Shown piece by piece: positions 43,555 to 52,649 of a stretch of 64,000 bases of DNA. A program made the position numbers and the translations under genes. How positions within the stretch are numbered: the stretch's first letter is position 1; each line of letters opens with the position of its first letter. Source of the stretch: Bacteroidaceae bacterium (GTDB taxonomy: Bacteria > Bacteroidota > Bacteroidia > Bacteroidales > Bacteroidaceae); the NCBI GenBank assembly GCA_017445925.1, contig JAFSRW010000076.1:47793-111792 (forward strand), given 5' to 3'. The notes below the pieces were generated by a model that worked only from the letters and a program-made list of their open reading frames with translations, did not search any database and had not been told where the DNA came from.

Positions 43555-43661
43555 TTTGTATTTCCCTCGTTTATTCGTACATTTGGCTATCGCCTAAAGT
43601 ACTTCCGTTCGGAAAAACTCAAATAAATTTGTTTATTCTCTCACTTATTCGTACCTTTGCA
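43555..43661 (+). promoter_or_regulatory. hisH operon control region with two promoters
   Basis: Distal promoter: TTTG (43555-43558), 19-bp spacer, TACATTTG (43578-43585). Proximal promoter: TTTG (43628-43631), 20-bp spacer, TACCTTTG (43652-43659), 20 bases before the hisH ATG. The dyad CAAATAAATTTG (43620-43631) covers the proximal -33 box. Bases 43582-43661 match the region upstream of hisG (63786-63865, minus strand) at 66 of 80 positions, with identical 74-bp spacing between the two -7 boxes. Confidence 0.8.
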
Positions 43662-43679
43662 CACTCAAAGCGTAAAAAG

Positions 43680-44294
43680 ATGAATGTTGCAGTAGTTAAA
43701 TACAACGCAGGAAACATATATTCTGTTATCCACGCCCTTCAAAGGCTTGGCGTAAACCCCATTCTTACAGACAATCCTGAGGAACTGCAGCGCGCCGATA
43801 AAGTGTTGTTCCCTGGCCAGGGAGAGGCAAGTAATGCAATGCGTTACCTTAGGGAGCATGGGTTGAATAAGGTTATCACTGATCTTAAGAACCCTATCCT
43901 TGGCATTTGCATCGGACAGCAGTTGATGTGCAAGCATAGCGAGGAGGGAGATACTGAATGCTTGGGTATCTTTGATGCCGACGTACTGCGCTTTCAACCT
44001 CAGAAACATGAGGACAAGGTACCTCACATGGGATGGAATCAACTACACTTTGTGCAGAGAAAAGAATTAAAGCCGTTAGACAACGGATTATTCAAGAGCT
44101 TTACGGAGGGAGAGTTTGTGTACTTCGTTCACAGTTTCTATGTTCCCGTCTGTGCACATACTATTGCTACAACTGATTACATTCAGCCCTTTAGTGCTGC
44201 ACTGCACAAGGACAACTTCTATGCCACCCAGTTCCATCCGGAGAAGAGCGGAAGCGTAGGAGAACGTATCATTAAGAACTTTCTGGAGCTATGA
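43680..44294 (+). CDS. hisH: Imidazole glycerol phosphate synthase, glutaminase subunit
   Basis: ATG 43680 gives 205 residues; the longer frame would include the promoter. HisH is the class I glutamine amidotransferase that feeds ammonia to HisF. Catalytic Cys77 in GICIGQQLM and the His-Glu pair in QFHPEKSGSVGERIIKNF are present. First gene of hisH-hisA-hisF-hisIE; it overlaps hisA by 4 bp (ATGA). Confidence 0.95.
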   Translation: MNVAVVKYNAGNIYSVIHALQRLGVNPILTDNPEELQRADKVLFPGQGEASNAMRYLREHGLNKVITDLKNPILGICIGQQLMCKHSEEGDTECLGIFDADVLRFQPQKHEDKVPHMGWNQLHFVQRKELKPLDNGLFKSFTEGEFVYFVHSFYVPVCAHTIATTDYIQPFSAALHKDNFYATQFHPEKSGSVGERIIKNFLEL

Positions 44295-45013
44295 TAGAAC
44301 TGATTCCTGCCATAGACATAATAGACGGTAAATGTGTACGCCTGACCAAGGGTGATTACGCTACCAAGAAGGAGTATGGCGATCCTGTGAGCATGGCGCA
44401 GGAGTTTGAGCAATTAGGCTTTAAGCGTCTTCATGTTGTAGACTTGGATGGTGCTAAAAGCAAGCATGTGGTGAACGATGCCACACTAAAAGCCATCACT
44501 AATGCAACCCTATTGTGCGTTGACTTTGGTGGAGGCGTGAAGACAGAAGACGACCTGAAGAAAGCATACGAGGCTGGTGCCACGCTGGTTACAGCAGGCA
44601 GCATAGCCGTAACCAACCCTGAGATTTATCTGGAATGGTTACAGGAATACGGAGCCGACCACCTGATTTTAGGTGCTGATGTCAGAAACGGGAAAGTAAG
44701 CATAAACGGATGGCAAGAGGACAGCGACGTAGAACTCTCCGATTTCTTGACCCGCTACATGCAGGCTGGCACACGCAATGTGCTCTGCACGGAGATTAGC
44801 AAGGATGGCATGCTTCAAGGCCCTGCCATAGACCTATATAAACAGGTGATGAAGGCTCACCCTACCTGCCACCTGATTGCCAGCGGAGGCGTTAGCTGCA
44901 TAGAGGACATAAAAGCATTGGACGAGGCAGGAATCCCAGCCGTAGTGTTTGGGAAAGCCATCTACGAAGGTCGTATCGACCTGAAAGAATTAAGCAAGAA
45001 AATGCTTGTTTGA
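44291..45013 (+). CDS. hisA: ProFAR isomerase
   Basis: 240 residues, the standard length. Half-barrel repeat structure of HisA/HisF: IPAIDIIDGKCVRLTKGDY (catalytic Asp8) and LLCVDFGGGVKTEDDL, LVTAGSIAVTNPE, NVLCTEISKDGMLQGP (second catalytic Asp), LIASGGVSCIEDIKAL. It isomerises ProFAR to PRFAR in histidine synthesis. Coupled to hisH; followed by a 32-bp spacer with a short repeat and then hisF. Confidence 0.95.
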   Translation: MIELIPAIDIIDGKCVRLTKGDYATKKEYGDPVSMAQEFEQLGFKRLHVVDLDGAKSKHVVNDATLKAITNATLLCVDFGGGVKTEDDLKKAYEAGATLVTAGSIAVTNPEIYLEWLQEYGADHLILGADVRNGKVSINGWQEDSDVELSDFLTRYMQAGTRNVLCTEISKDGMLQGPAIDLYKQVMKAHPTCHLIASGGVSCIEDIKALDEAGIPAVVFGKAIYEGRIDLKELSKKMLV

Positions 45014-45042
45014 TTGTGAATAATGAATTGTGAATTAAAACT
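45014..45042. repeat. Heptad-type repeat between hisA and hisF
   Basis: GATTGTGAATAATGAATTGTGAATT: units of the GAATTGT/GAATAAT type directly after the hisA stop. Confidence 0.65.
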
Positions 45043-45045
45043 TGG

Positions 45046-45801
45046 ATGTTAGCAAAACGAATCATACCCTGCTTGGACGTTAAAGACGGGCAGACCGTAA
45101 AGGGAACAAACTTTGTGAACTTGAGGCAGGCTGGCGATCCCGTAGAGTTGGGACACGCCTACAGCGAACAAGGGGCAGACGAGTTGGTGTTCCTGGATAT
45201 TACAGCCAGCCATGAAGGCAGAAAGACCTTCACTGATATGGTGCAACGTGTTGCTGCTGAAATAAGTATACCCTTTACCGTAGGTGGTGGTATCAGCGAA
45301 CTGCGCGATGTGGAAAGGATGCTCTCGGCAGGAGCCGACAAGGTGAGCATCAACAGTGCAGCTATCCGTAACCCGCATCTTGTAGATGAGATAGCATACA
45401 ACTTTGGTAGTCAGGTATGTGTGGTTGCCATAGATGCACGACTGGATGAGAACGGATGGACGTGCTATCTGAATGGTGGTCGTATCCCCACAGAACGCAA
45501 CCTGTTTGATTGGGCACGCGAGGCTAACCAGCGAGGAGCTGGAGAGATCCTGTTTACCAGCATGAACCACGATGGAGTGAAGGCAGGCTTTGCCAATGAG
45601 GCATTAGCCCGACTGGCAAAAGAACTTTCTATCCCCGTAATAGCCAGCGGCGGTGCAGGGTGTATGGAGCACTTCCGCGATGCCTTTGCCATAGGACATG
45701 CTGATGCAGCATTGGCTGCCAGCGTGTTCCACTTTGGCGAGATAGGGATACCCGAATTAAAAGAATATTTAAGAGCAGAAAAGATAAACGTAAGATTATG
45801 A
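45046..45801 (+). CDS. hisF: Imidazole glycerol phosphate synthase, cyclase subunit
   Basis: 251 residues. [19 protein letters not shown] with catalytic Asp11, [54 protein letters not shown] (second catalytic Asp), VIASGGAG, and [10 protein letters not shown]. It makes imidazole glycerol phosphate and AICAR from PRFAR and ammonia from HisH. It overlaps hisIE by 4 bp. Confidence 0.96.
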   Translation: MLAKRIIPCLDVKDGQTVKGTNFVNLRQAGDPVELGHAYSEQGADELVFLDITASHEGRKTFTDMVQRVAAEISIPFTVGGGISELRDVERMLSAGADKVSINSAAIRNPHLVDEIAYNFGSQVCVVAIDARLDENGWTCYLNGGRIPTERNLFDWAREANQRGAGEILFTSMNHDGVKAGFANEALARLAKELSIPVIASGGAGCMEHFRDAFAIGHADAALAASVFHFGEIGIPELKEYLRAEKINVRL

Positions 45802-46412
45802 ATATTGACTTTCAGAAATGTGGCGGACTGGTACCTGCCATCATTCAGGATGCAACAACAAAGAATGTGCTGATGCTTGGCTACATGAACCAAGAGGCCT
45901 TTGATAAGACAAAAGAATCAGGACTGGTAACTTTCTACAGTCGTTCAAGACAATGCCTTTGGACAAAGGGCGAGACAAGCGGAAATTATCTGCATGTGGT
46001 TGATATAAAGAACGACTGCGACGAGGATACCCTTCTCATAACTGTTCATCCTGATGGCCCTACCTGCCATACCGGAACAGACACTTGCTGGGGCGAAAAG
46101 AACGAGAAGAATCCCCTACTCTTTCTCTCGGAACTGAGCGACTTCATAGAAACTCGCTACAAGGAGATGCCCGAAGGCAGCTATACCACCAGCTTGTTTA
46201 AGGACGGGCTGAACCGCATGGCGCAGAAGGTGGGCGAAGAAGCATTGGAACTGGTAATTGAGGCGACCAACGGCACCAATGACCGCCTTATCTATGAAGG
46301 CTCTGATATGCTGTATCACTTGATAGTATTACTCACCAGCAAAGGCTTGCGCATAGAGGATATGGCTGCCGAACTGGCAGAACGCCATAACCCTGGGTGG
46401 AAGAAACACTGA
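45798..46412 (+). CDS. hisIE: Bifunctional PRA-CH / PRA-PH enzyme
   Basis: 204 residues with two domains. Residues 1-110 are HisI (phosphoribosyl-AMP cyclohydrolase): [50 protein letters not shown] with metal-binding Cys and Asp. Residues about 115-204 are HisE (phosphoribosyl-ATP pyrophosphatase): [29 protein letters not shown]. It carries out steps 2 and 3 of the pathway. Last his gene of this cluster; the next gene follows a 41-bp spacer with a heptad repeat. Confidence 0.95.
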   Translation: MNIDFQKCGGLVPAIIQDATTKNVLMLGYMNQEAFDKTKESGLVTFYSRSRQCLWTKGETSGNYLHVVDIKNDCDEDTLLITVHPDGPTCHTGTDTCWGEKNEKNPLLFLSELSDFIETRYKEMPEGSYTTSLFKDGLNRMAQKVGEEALELVIEATNGTNDRLIYEGSDMLYHLIVLLTSKGLRIEDMAAELAERHNPGWKKH

Positions 46413-46448
46413 TCAAAGGTTATAGGTTAATGGTTATAGGTTATAGAA
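46413..46448. repeat. Heptad repeat between hisIE and the ftsE-like gene
   Basis: ATAGGTT/AATGGTT/ATAGGTT/ATAG, period 7. Confidence 0.8.
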
Positions 46449-46453
46449 GAGAT

Positions 46454-47113
46454 ATGATAATAAACTATAAGAATATAAACGTATTTCAAGGCGAACACCA
46501 AGTGCTGAGGAACGTTAACCTGACCGTTCAGGAGGGTGAGATGGTGTATCTGGTAGGACAGGTGGGAAGCGGCAAGTCATCGCTCCTGAAAACCTTCTAT
46601 GCACAGCTCCCCTGCCAAGGAGAAGAGGCCACCGTACTGGGCTATAATATGCTCAAGTTTAAGACCTCACAGCAACCTGCCCTGCGTAGGGAGATGGGTA
46701 TTGTCTTTCAGGACTTCCAACTGCTGACAGACCGTACCGTTTTTGAGAACCTGAACTTCGTGCTGAAAGCCACAGGATGGCAAAAGAAAGCAGAACGCGA
46801 AGAAAGAATCCGTGAGGTACTGAAACAAGTGAAGATGGAGGAGAAAACAGACAACTTCATCTTTGAGCTAAGCGGTGGAGAACAACAGCGTATAGGTATT
46901 GCGCGTGCACTGCTGAACAACCCCAAAGTAATTCTTGCCGATGAGCCAACGGGTAACCTTGATGCAGATAACGGTGAACTTATTCTGGCTCTATTGGATG
47001 AAATCAGAAGACAGAAGAATACAGCCATCGTTATGAGTACCCACAACTGGCAGTGGATAGATTTCTTCCCAGGAACAGTATACAAATGCCAAAATAATGA
47101 ACTTATAAAATAA
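46454..47113 (+). CDS. ftsE: FtsE-type ABC transporter ATPase
   Basis: ATG 46454 (MIINYKNINVFQGEHQVLRNV) gives 220 residues; the longer frame would translate the repeat. Walker A GQVGSGKSS, Q-loop FQDFQLLTDRTVFENL, signature LSGGEQQRIGIARALL, Walker B VILADEPTGNLD and the H-loop STHNWQWI. The DEPTGNLD box and length fit FtsE of the cell-division FtsEX complex, which activates septal peptidoglycan hydrolases. No ftsX is next to it; a LolD-like export ATPase is the alternative. It sits between his and lysine genes. Confidence 0.8.
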   Translation: MIINYKNINVFQGEHQVLRNVNLTVQEGEMVYLVGQVGSGKSSLLKTFYAQLPCQGEEATVLGYNMLKFKTSQQPALRREMGIVFQDFQLLTDRTVFENLNFVLKATGWQKKAEREERIREVLKQVKMEEKTDNFIFELSGGEQQRIGIARALLNNPKVILADEPTGNLDADNGELILALLDEIRRQKNTAIVMSTHNWQWIDFFPGTVYKCQNNELIK

Positions 47114-47127
47114 AGACCATATACAAA

Positions 47128-48447
47128 ATGAAAGTACTGAAATTTGGTGGTACATCCGTAGGTACCCCACAAAGAATGCAAGAGGTTTCTAAGCTGATCA
47201 CAGCTGATGGTGAATCAAAACTGGTAGTATTGTCTGCTATGTCAGGCACAACAAATACGCTGGTTGAAATATCTGATTATCTTTATAAGAAGAACCCAGA
47301 AGGTGCCAATACACTCATCAACAGAATGGAGCAGAAGTATATGAAGCATATTCAGGAACTGTACAAGACTGATGAGTTCAAGCAGCTGACAGAAACCTTC
47401 ATTCGTGAAGAATTCAACTATCTGCGTTCCTTTACCAAAGTGCACTTTACCTCCTTCGAGGAAAAGGTGATTTTGGCTCAGGGTGAAATCATCAGTACCA
47501 ATATGGTTACTAACTACCTAAAGGAATGTGGCACAAAGGCTATCCTGCTGAATGCGCTGGATATGGTAAGGACCGATAAGAACGCCGAACCAGACTTTCT
47601 ATATATAAAGGAAAAGAGCAATGCAGTTCTGAAGGAGAATGAGGGATACCAGATATACATCACCCAAGGTTTTATCTGCCGTAATGCTTACGGAGAAATA
47701 GACAACCTGCTCAGAGGAGGTTCCGACTACACAGCTTGCCTCTTAGGTGCTGCCATCCAAGCCGAGGAGATTCAGATTTGGACAGATATTGACGGTATGC
47801 ATAATAACGACCCACGTGTTGTGGAAAATACTGAGCCTGTACGCCAGTTGCACTTTGAGGAAGCTGCCGAGTTGGCCTATTTCGGTGCCAAGATTCTGCA
47901 CCCCACCTGTATTCAGCCTGCCAAGTTTGCCGGCGTACCCGTGCATCTGCTGAACACTATGGCTCCAGAGGCTCCGGGTACCATCATCAACAACGAATTC
48001 CAGAAAGGTAAGATTAAGGCTGTAGCTGCACGAGACAACAATATATGCATTCAGATTACCAGTAGTCGCATGCTTTTGGCATACGGTTTCCTGAGAAAGG
48101 TATTTGAGATATTTGAGACCTACAAGACCAGTGTAGATATGATTTGCACCAGCGAGGTAGGTGTATCTGTAACCATTGATAATTCAACCCATCTGGCAGA
48201 GATTCTTGACGACCTAAAGAAATATGGTACGGTAAGCGTGGATGAGAACATGACAATTGTCTGCGTGGTGGGCGATTTGGATTCTGGCAACGTTGGATTC
48301 GAGACTATAGCTTGTGAGGCTCTGAAAGATATCCCTGTACGTATGATTAGCTACGGTGGCTCTAACCACAACATTTCTTTCCTGGTGAAGGCAGAGGATA
48401 AGAAGCGTACACTGCAGGCATTAAGTAAAACCTTGTTTAATTCATAA
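47128..48447 (+). CDS. lysC: Aspartate kinase (monofunctional)
   Basis: 439 residues. MKVLKFGGTSVGTPQRM is the KFGGTS start of aspartokinases; the catalytic domain continues with LSAMSGTTNTLVEIS, FICRNAYGEIDNLLRGGSDYTACLLG and IWTDIDGMHNNDPRV. The C-terminal part (about 300-439) contains two ACT regulatory domains (ITSSRMLLAYGFLRKVFEIFETYKTSVDMICTSEVGVSVTID; CVVGDLDSG). There is no homoserine dehydrogenase domain. Pairing with lysA downstream (25-bp spacer with a repeat) points to the lysine/diaminopimelate branch, and hence lysine feedback. The last residues (FNS, TAA) come from the repeat. Confidence 0.95.
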   Translation: MKVLKFGGTSVGTPQRMQEVSKLITADGESKLVVLSAMSGTTNTLVEISDYLYKKNPEGANTLINRMEQKYMKHIQELYKTDEFKQLTETFIREEFNYLRSFTKVHFTSFEEKVILAQGEIISTNMVTNYLKECGTKAILLNALDMVRTDKNAEPDFLYIKEKSNAVLKENEGYQIYITQGFICRNAYGEIDNLLRGGSDYTACLLGAAIQAEEIQIWTDIDGMHNNDPRVVENTEPVRQLHFEEAAELAYFGAKILHPTCIQPAKFAGVPVHLLNTMAPEAPGTIINNEFQKGKIKAVAARDNNICIQITSSRMLLAYGFLRKVFEIFETYKTSVDMICTSEVGVSVTIDNSTHLAEILDDLKKYGTVSVDENMTIVCVVGDLDSGNVGFETIACEALKDIPVRMISYGGSNHNISFLVKAEDKKRTLQALSKTLFNS

Positions 48448-48468
48448 TTCTCAATTCATAATTAAGAC
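48440..48468. repeat. Heptad repeat at the lysC 3' end
   Basis: AATTCATAATTCTCAATTCATAATT. It encodes the lysC end (N-S-stop) and fills the spacer to lysA. Confidence 0.8.
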
Positions 48469-48472
48469 CGTA

Positions 48473-49648
48473 ATGAATAATTTATTAAAGGATAACGCCG
48501 CTCTGGTGGAAAAGTTCCGTTCCATTAGGACACCATTCTACTATTATGACACGGAACTGCTTGACAAAACTTTGCAAGCAATAAAGAAAGAGACCGACCA
48601 GCATGAGGGCTATCACCTACACTATGCCGTAAAGGCTTGTACCAATTCCAAAGTGCTTAGCCATATCATGAAGGCTGGCTTCGGAGCCGATTGCGTAAGT
48701 GGCGGCGAGATTCAGGCTTGTCTGAACGCAGGATTCCCTGCCTCGGAAATCGTTTTTGCTGGAGTTGGGAAAAGTGATTGGGAGATAGTACTGGGCCTGA
48801 AAGTTGGTATTCAGTACTTTAATGTGGAAAGTATTCCCGAGTTGGAGGTTATCAACGAAATTGCCGCAGGAATGCAGAAAGTGGCTAGGGTGAGCTTCCG
48901 CATCAATCCCAATGTAGGAGCTGATACCCACGCCAACATAACTACTGGCCTAGCTGAAAACAAGTTCGGCATAGCCATGGAGGATATGGAAAAGGTTATC
49001 ACGCTGGCTAATGAGATGAAGAACGTGGAGTTTGTTGGCCTGCACTTCCACATCGGAAGCCAGATTCTGGAGATGGATAACTTTATAGCACTCTCCAACA
49101 GAATAAACGAACTTCAGGACCAATTGGAACAGAATGGCATCCGTAACGTTAAGAATATTAATGTGGGAGGGGGATTAGGTATCTCCTACCAAGACCCGGA
49201 CGGTCAGCCCATTCCCGACTTCAAGGCTTACTTCGATACTTACGCAAAGTATCTGAAACTGCGCCCTGGTCAGCATCTGCACTTCGAATTGGGACGTGCC
49301 GTAGTTGCTCAGTGTGGTTCTCTTATCACCAAATGTCTGTATGTTAAGAAGGCAGCTACCAAGCAGTTTGCCATAGTGGATGCAGGTATGACAGACCTTA
49401 TCCGTCCTGCCTTGTACGATGCATTTCACAAGATTGACAACCTTACCAGCAATGCAGCAGAAGAAACCTATGATGTGGTGGGCCCAATCTGTGAGAGTAG
49501 CGATGTTTTTGTAAAGGATTACAGTATGAACGCCACCAAGCGTGGTGATTTACTGGCCTTACGTTCTGCCGGCGCATACGGAGAGATTATGGCAAGCCAG
49601 TACAACTGCCGAAGTCTGCCCATAGGATATACCACGGAGGATATATAA
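48473..49648 (+). CDS. lysA: Diaminopimelate decarboxylase
   Basis: 391 residues. PLP-dependent fold III enzyme converting meso-diaminopimelate to lysine. HYAVKACTNSKVL carries the PLP lysine (Lys54), GADCVSGGEI, GLHFHIGSQI, NVGGGLGISY, ELGRAVVAQCGSL and the active-site Cys of GPICESSDVF near the C-terminus. It follows lysC closely and precedes a GT2 gene by 6 bp, so translation of the three may be linked. Confidence 0.95.
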   Translation: MNNLLKDNAALVEKFRSIRTPFYYYDTELLDKTLQAIKKETDQHEGYHLHYAVKACTNSKVLSHIMKAGFGADCVSGGEIQACLNAGFPASEIVFAGVGKSDWEIVLGLKVGIQYFNVESIPELEVINEIAAGMQKVARVSFRINPNVGADTHANITTGLAENKFGIAMEDMEKVITLANEMKNVEFVGLHFHIGSQILEMDNFIALSNRINELQDQLEQNGIRNVKNINVGGGLGISYQDPDGQPIPDFKAYFDTYAKYLKLRPGQHLHFELGRAVVAQCGSLITKCLYVKKAATKQFAIVDAGMTDLIRPALYDAFHKIDNLTSNAAEETYDVVGPICESSDVFVKDYSMNATKRGDLLALRSAGAYGEIMASQYNCRSLPIGYTTEDI

Positions 49649-49654
49649 TATATA

Positions 49655-50809
49655 ATGTTAGGGACAGCAACTATAATGTTATGTGTGAATGCCGTATTGT
49701 GGATAATCTCCATAATGCTTATGCTCCATTATGCCCGATTGGGAAAGATTGGTCGCATACAAAGTACAGAAAGCATTACGAATACATCACTCCCAAGTGT
49801 AGCTGTTGTTATTGTAGCGCAGGAAGAGGCTGACAAGTTACGCAAGTATCTCCCCCTTTTTCTCGAACAGCAATATCCATCGGATTATCAAGTAATCGTT
49901 GTTGACATACATAGTTCCGATGATACGCTAAAACTGTTAGAGGAACTGGAAGCATCATACCTGCATCTCAGTCATTCATCTATTCCTGCATCGGCCAGAG
50001 ACATCAGTATACAACGTCTGGCAATGACGTTAGGCATGAAGACGGCCTGTAACGAATGGGTAATATTTACCCAGGCCGACTGTTTTCCTGAAACCGAAGA
50101 ATGGCTGTCTAATTTCATGAATACCGGACTACAAGGCAAGAATGCCATTATAGGATTCACCAAATTTGCCCAAAGCAACAGTTGGATGATGAAGAAACGC
50201 CAATTCTTCCGTCTGTGGCAACAGATGCTGTGGATTCCGTTTGCTGCCAATCATCATCCCTACAGAGCAGATGATACAATATTAGCATACCGCAAAGATT
50301 ATTTCTTTGAACATAACGGATTTGCTTCTGATGCAAAGTTACAAGTTGGAGCGGCAACACTGCTTGTCAACAAAAACATCTCTCGCCAGCAATGCGCTGT
50401 TTCCATTGGCAAGAAGGCAATACTTCTGCAAGATAATCCCCTGCCACATACATGGCCACAAGAAGAGGTTTTTTTTATGGAAACGCGCAAACATACCACC
50501 TGTAAGTTTCTTTACAGAACATGGTATGCCATAAAGGTGCTCCTTCCCGTACTTTTCACATTATCAACCATCGCATGCTGTTTACTATGGCTTCAGAATG
50601 AGGTAGTTTTAGGCATCCTAGCTGCCCTCTGGCTTTGTATCTATATCATCCGGGACATTTCATTCCATAAAACCACCAAACAATTCGATATTAAAAGTTA
50701 CCACCTGACGCTACCCTATTTCTGCACCCTGATTCCATTATGGGACATTCAGGCATGGTTAAAGTGGCGCTTCACAAATAAAAAGGAATTTAGGAAAAAA
50801 TTTGTTTAA
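49655..50809 (+). CDS. Membrane-bound family 2 glycosyltransferase
   Basis: 384 residues. N-terminal helix (TIMLCVNAVLWIISIMLML), GT-A motifs VAVVIVAQEEADKLRKYLPLFLEQQYPSDYQVIVVD and WVIFTQADCFPETEEWL (DxD-like ADC), then two or three C-terminal helices (VLLPVLFTLSTIACCLLW). It resembles glycosyltransferases found in several Bacteroidetes envelope loci; donor and acceptor are unknown, and the QxxRW box of processive synthases is absent. It begins 6 bp after lysA and ends 9 bp before dedA. Confidence 0.75.
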   Translation: MLGTATIMLCVNAVLWIISIMLMLHYARLGKIGRIQSTESITNTSLPSVAVVIVAQEEADKLRKYLPLFLEQQYPSDYQVIVVDIHSSDDTLKLLEELEASYLHLSHSSIPASARDISIQRLAMTLGMKTACNEWVIFTQADCFPETEEWLSNFMNTGLQGKNAIIGFTKFAQSNSWMMKKRQFFRLWQQMLWIPFAANHHPYRADDTILAYRKDYFFEHNGFASDAKLQVGAATLLVNKNISRQQCAVSIGKKAILLQDNPLPHTWPQEEVFFMETRKHTTCKFLYRTWYAIKVLLPVLFTLSTIACCLLWLQNEVVLGILAALWLCIYIIRDISFHKTTKQFDIKSYHLTLPYFCTLIPLWDIQAWLKWRFTNKKEFRKKFV

Positions 50810-50818
50810 TCATTCAAG

Positions 50819-51451
50819 ATGGAGAGTATACCTTTCATAGCATGGTGCCTGGAACACCTTAATTACTGGGTTATCACACTACTAATGGCCATAGAGAGCA
50901 GTTTCATCCCCTTCCCCAGCGAAGTGGTGGTCCCGCCTGCAGCCTATCTTGCCGCTACCAATGGGGAGATGAATGTGTTTCTGGTAGTTGTATGTGCCAC
51001 TCTGGGTGCTCTCATAGGTGCGCTCATTAATTACGGACTGGCTTACACACTGGGACGTCCACTGGTATATAAGTTTGCTAACAGCAGGTTGGGCAACATG
51101 TGCCTTATTGATCAGAATAAAGTGGAAAAGGCCGAGAAATATTTTAATGACCACGGTACTATAGGAACATTGGTAGGCCGACTGGTACCTGCCGTAAGGC
51201 AACTCATCAGCATCCCTGCAGGATTGGCTAAGATGAAGTTGAGTAAGTTTATCCTATATACCTCCTTAGGAGCTGCTGCATGGAACAGCATTCTTGCTGC
51301 GATAGGCTATTATATGGCAAGTGTGGTTCCTTACGATCAGTTGGATGCCAAAGTTGCAGAATATAGCAACGAAGTGAAAATTGTAATGATTGCCTTAGGT
51401 GTATTCGTTGTTGCATATCTGGCATACAAAGGAATTAAGCATAATTCATAA
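50819..51451 (+). CDS. DedA-family (VTT domain) membrane protein
   Basis: 210 residues with helices at about 10-30, 45-75, 140-165 and 180-205. Motifs ESSFIPFPSEVVVPPAAYLA and the internal GRLVPAVRQLISIPAGLAKM are hallmarks of the DedA family, whose members flip or recycle lipid carriers such as undecaprenyl phosphate. The context (GT2 before, surface protein after) suits a role in envelope lipid handling. The last residues (KHNS, TAA) lie in a repeat that extends to the next gene. Confidence 0.88.
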   Translation: MESIPFIAWCLEHLNYWVITLLMAIESSFIPFPSEVVVPPAAYLAATNGEMNVFLVVVCATLGALIGALINYGLAYTLGRPLVYKFANSRLGNMCLIDQNKVEKAEKYFNDHGTIGTLVGRLVPAVRQLISIPAGLAKMKLSKFILYTSLGAAAWNSILAAIGYYMASVVPYDQLDAKVAEYSNEVKIVMIALGVFVVAYLAYKGIKHNS

Positions 51452-51464
51452 TTCACAATTTATA
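51440..51464. repeat. Heptad repeat at the dedA 3' end
   Basis: CATAATTCATAATTCACAATTTATA: it supplies the dedA C-terminal HNS and stop codon and the 13-bp spacer to the next ATG. Confidence 0.8.
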
Positions 51465-52649
51465 ATGAAGAGAGTTCTCTTTATCATATATGGGCTATTG
51501 ATAATGTGTCATAATGTTATGGCACAAGATATGTGGGATGAGCTGGCAACCTCGGAATATCGTATCGACAGCACAGACGTTAAGGCATTACGCGTTGAGA
51601 TTGATAATCTAAGCTTCTTCCACGACAATGAATACAGTGGGAAACTCGTCAAGGGCTATTCTCTTCCAGGTTTATGGATACAACCCAAACTCACTTATAA
51701 TCCCATCAAACAGATTGGTTTGGAGGTAGGTCTGCATGCACTCATCTTTAATGGTGCCAACAAATATCCATGCTATGCCTATCACGATATTGGCACCTGG
51801 AAAGGCAATCAATATCAGTCAGGAGCCCATCTACTTCCCTGGGTTAGAGCTAAGGCACAATTCAAATACTTGACAATTGTTTTGGGAAACATTTACGGAG
51901 GTCAGAACCACCAACTGATAGAGCCGCTTTTTAATCCAGAACTAAATATCTCCCAAGACCCCGAAATGGGTGTTCAGTTGCTATGGGACAGACCACATCT
52001 TCATGCGGATATCTGGTTGAACTGGCAAAGTTACATCTTTGAATTGGACACGCATCAGGAAGCCTTCACCGTAGGAACCAACTGGATGGTTTACTACAAC
52101 AAGCCGGGAAACAAGATAAACTGGTTCTCTCCCGTACAAATAGTCATCCAGCACAGAGGCGGAGAACAGAATATTGCCATGCGTGGCGTTCAGACAATCT
52201 GCAATGCAGGCGTGGGAGTAGGAATGAAATGGAATGCCGACCGCAAGGCCCTGAAGCACCTGGAAGCAGAAGTGAATATGCTGGCAGCTTATCAGCAAAG
52301 CGGTGAACTGTGGCCCTTTAAGTCAGGACTTGCCTTACATACCGGCTTGAATCTTAATCTGTGGAACCATCTTGGTATAAGAGCTAACTATCTGTATGCA
52401 CCCAAGCATTTTATAAGCCTATACGGTAATCCATTATATAATACAGTAAGTCAGATTGACCAGACCGACTTTAACGGAAACAACACCATTTCTGCAAGAG
52501 TGAATTATCATTACGTAATAGCCAAACATTATGTGGTTGGTGCTCAGGCAGAAGCCTACCAGACTTGGTTGCCTAAACATAGCGAACTGAATTTCAACTT
52601 TGGAATTTACCTTAGGGTTAACCCCAACTTCTTAATCAAGAAGTGGTGA
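51465..52649 (+). CDS. Unrecognised secreted, probably outer-membrane, protein
   Basis: ATG 51465 gives 394 residues with signal peptide MKRVLFIIYGLLIMCHNVMA. No family is recognised. The sequence is rich in aromatic alternation (YSLPGLWIQPKLTYNP, GLEVGLHALIFNGANKYP, HLHADIWLNWQSYIFELD, FGIYLRVNPNFLIKKW), which suggests a beta-barrel of about 14-16 strands. It follows dedA by 13 bp and is the last gene of a long same-strand run from hisH. Its stop directly abuts the stop of the convergent MBL gene, without a terminator between them. Confidence 0.55.
   Translation: MKRVLFIIYGLLIMCHNVMAQDMWDELATSEYRIDSTDVKALRVEIDNLSFFHDNEYSGKLVKGYSLPGLWIQPKLTYNPIKQIGLEVGLHALIFNGANKYPCYAYHDIGTWKGNQYQSGAHLLPWVRAKAQFKYLTIVLGNIYGGQNHQLIEPLFNPELNISQDPEMGVQLLWDRPHLHADIWLNWQSYIFELDTHQEAFTVGTNWMVYYNKPGNKINWFSPVQIVIQHRGGEQNIAMRGVQTICNAGVGVGMKWNADRKALKHLEAEVNMLAAYQQSGELWPFKSGLALHTGLNLNLWNHLGIRANYLYAPKHFISLYGNPLYNTVSQIDQTDFNGNNTISARVNYHYVIAKHYVVGAQAEAYQTWLPKHSELNFNFGIYLRVNPNFLIKKW

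Noticed and set aside
45049-45570. 173-residue minus-strand frame over hisF
   Set aside because: hisF on the plus strand has all catalytic residues; this frame is a shadow.
46397-46453. Extended N-terminus for the FtsE-type ATPase
   Set aside because: The extra residues (KGYRLMVIGYRRD) translate the intergenic heptad repeat; ATG at 46454 starts the conserved ATPase sequence.
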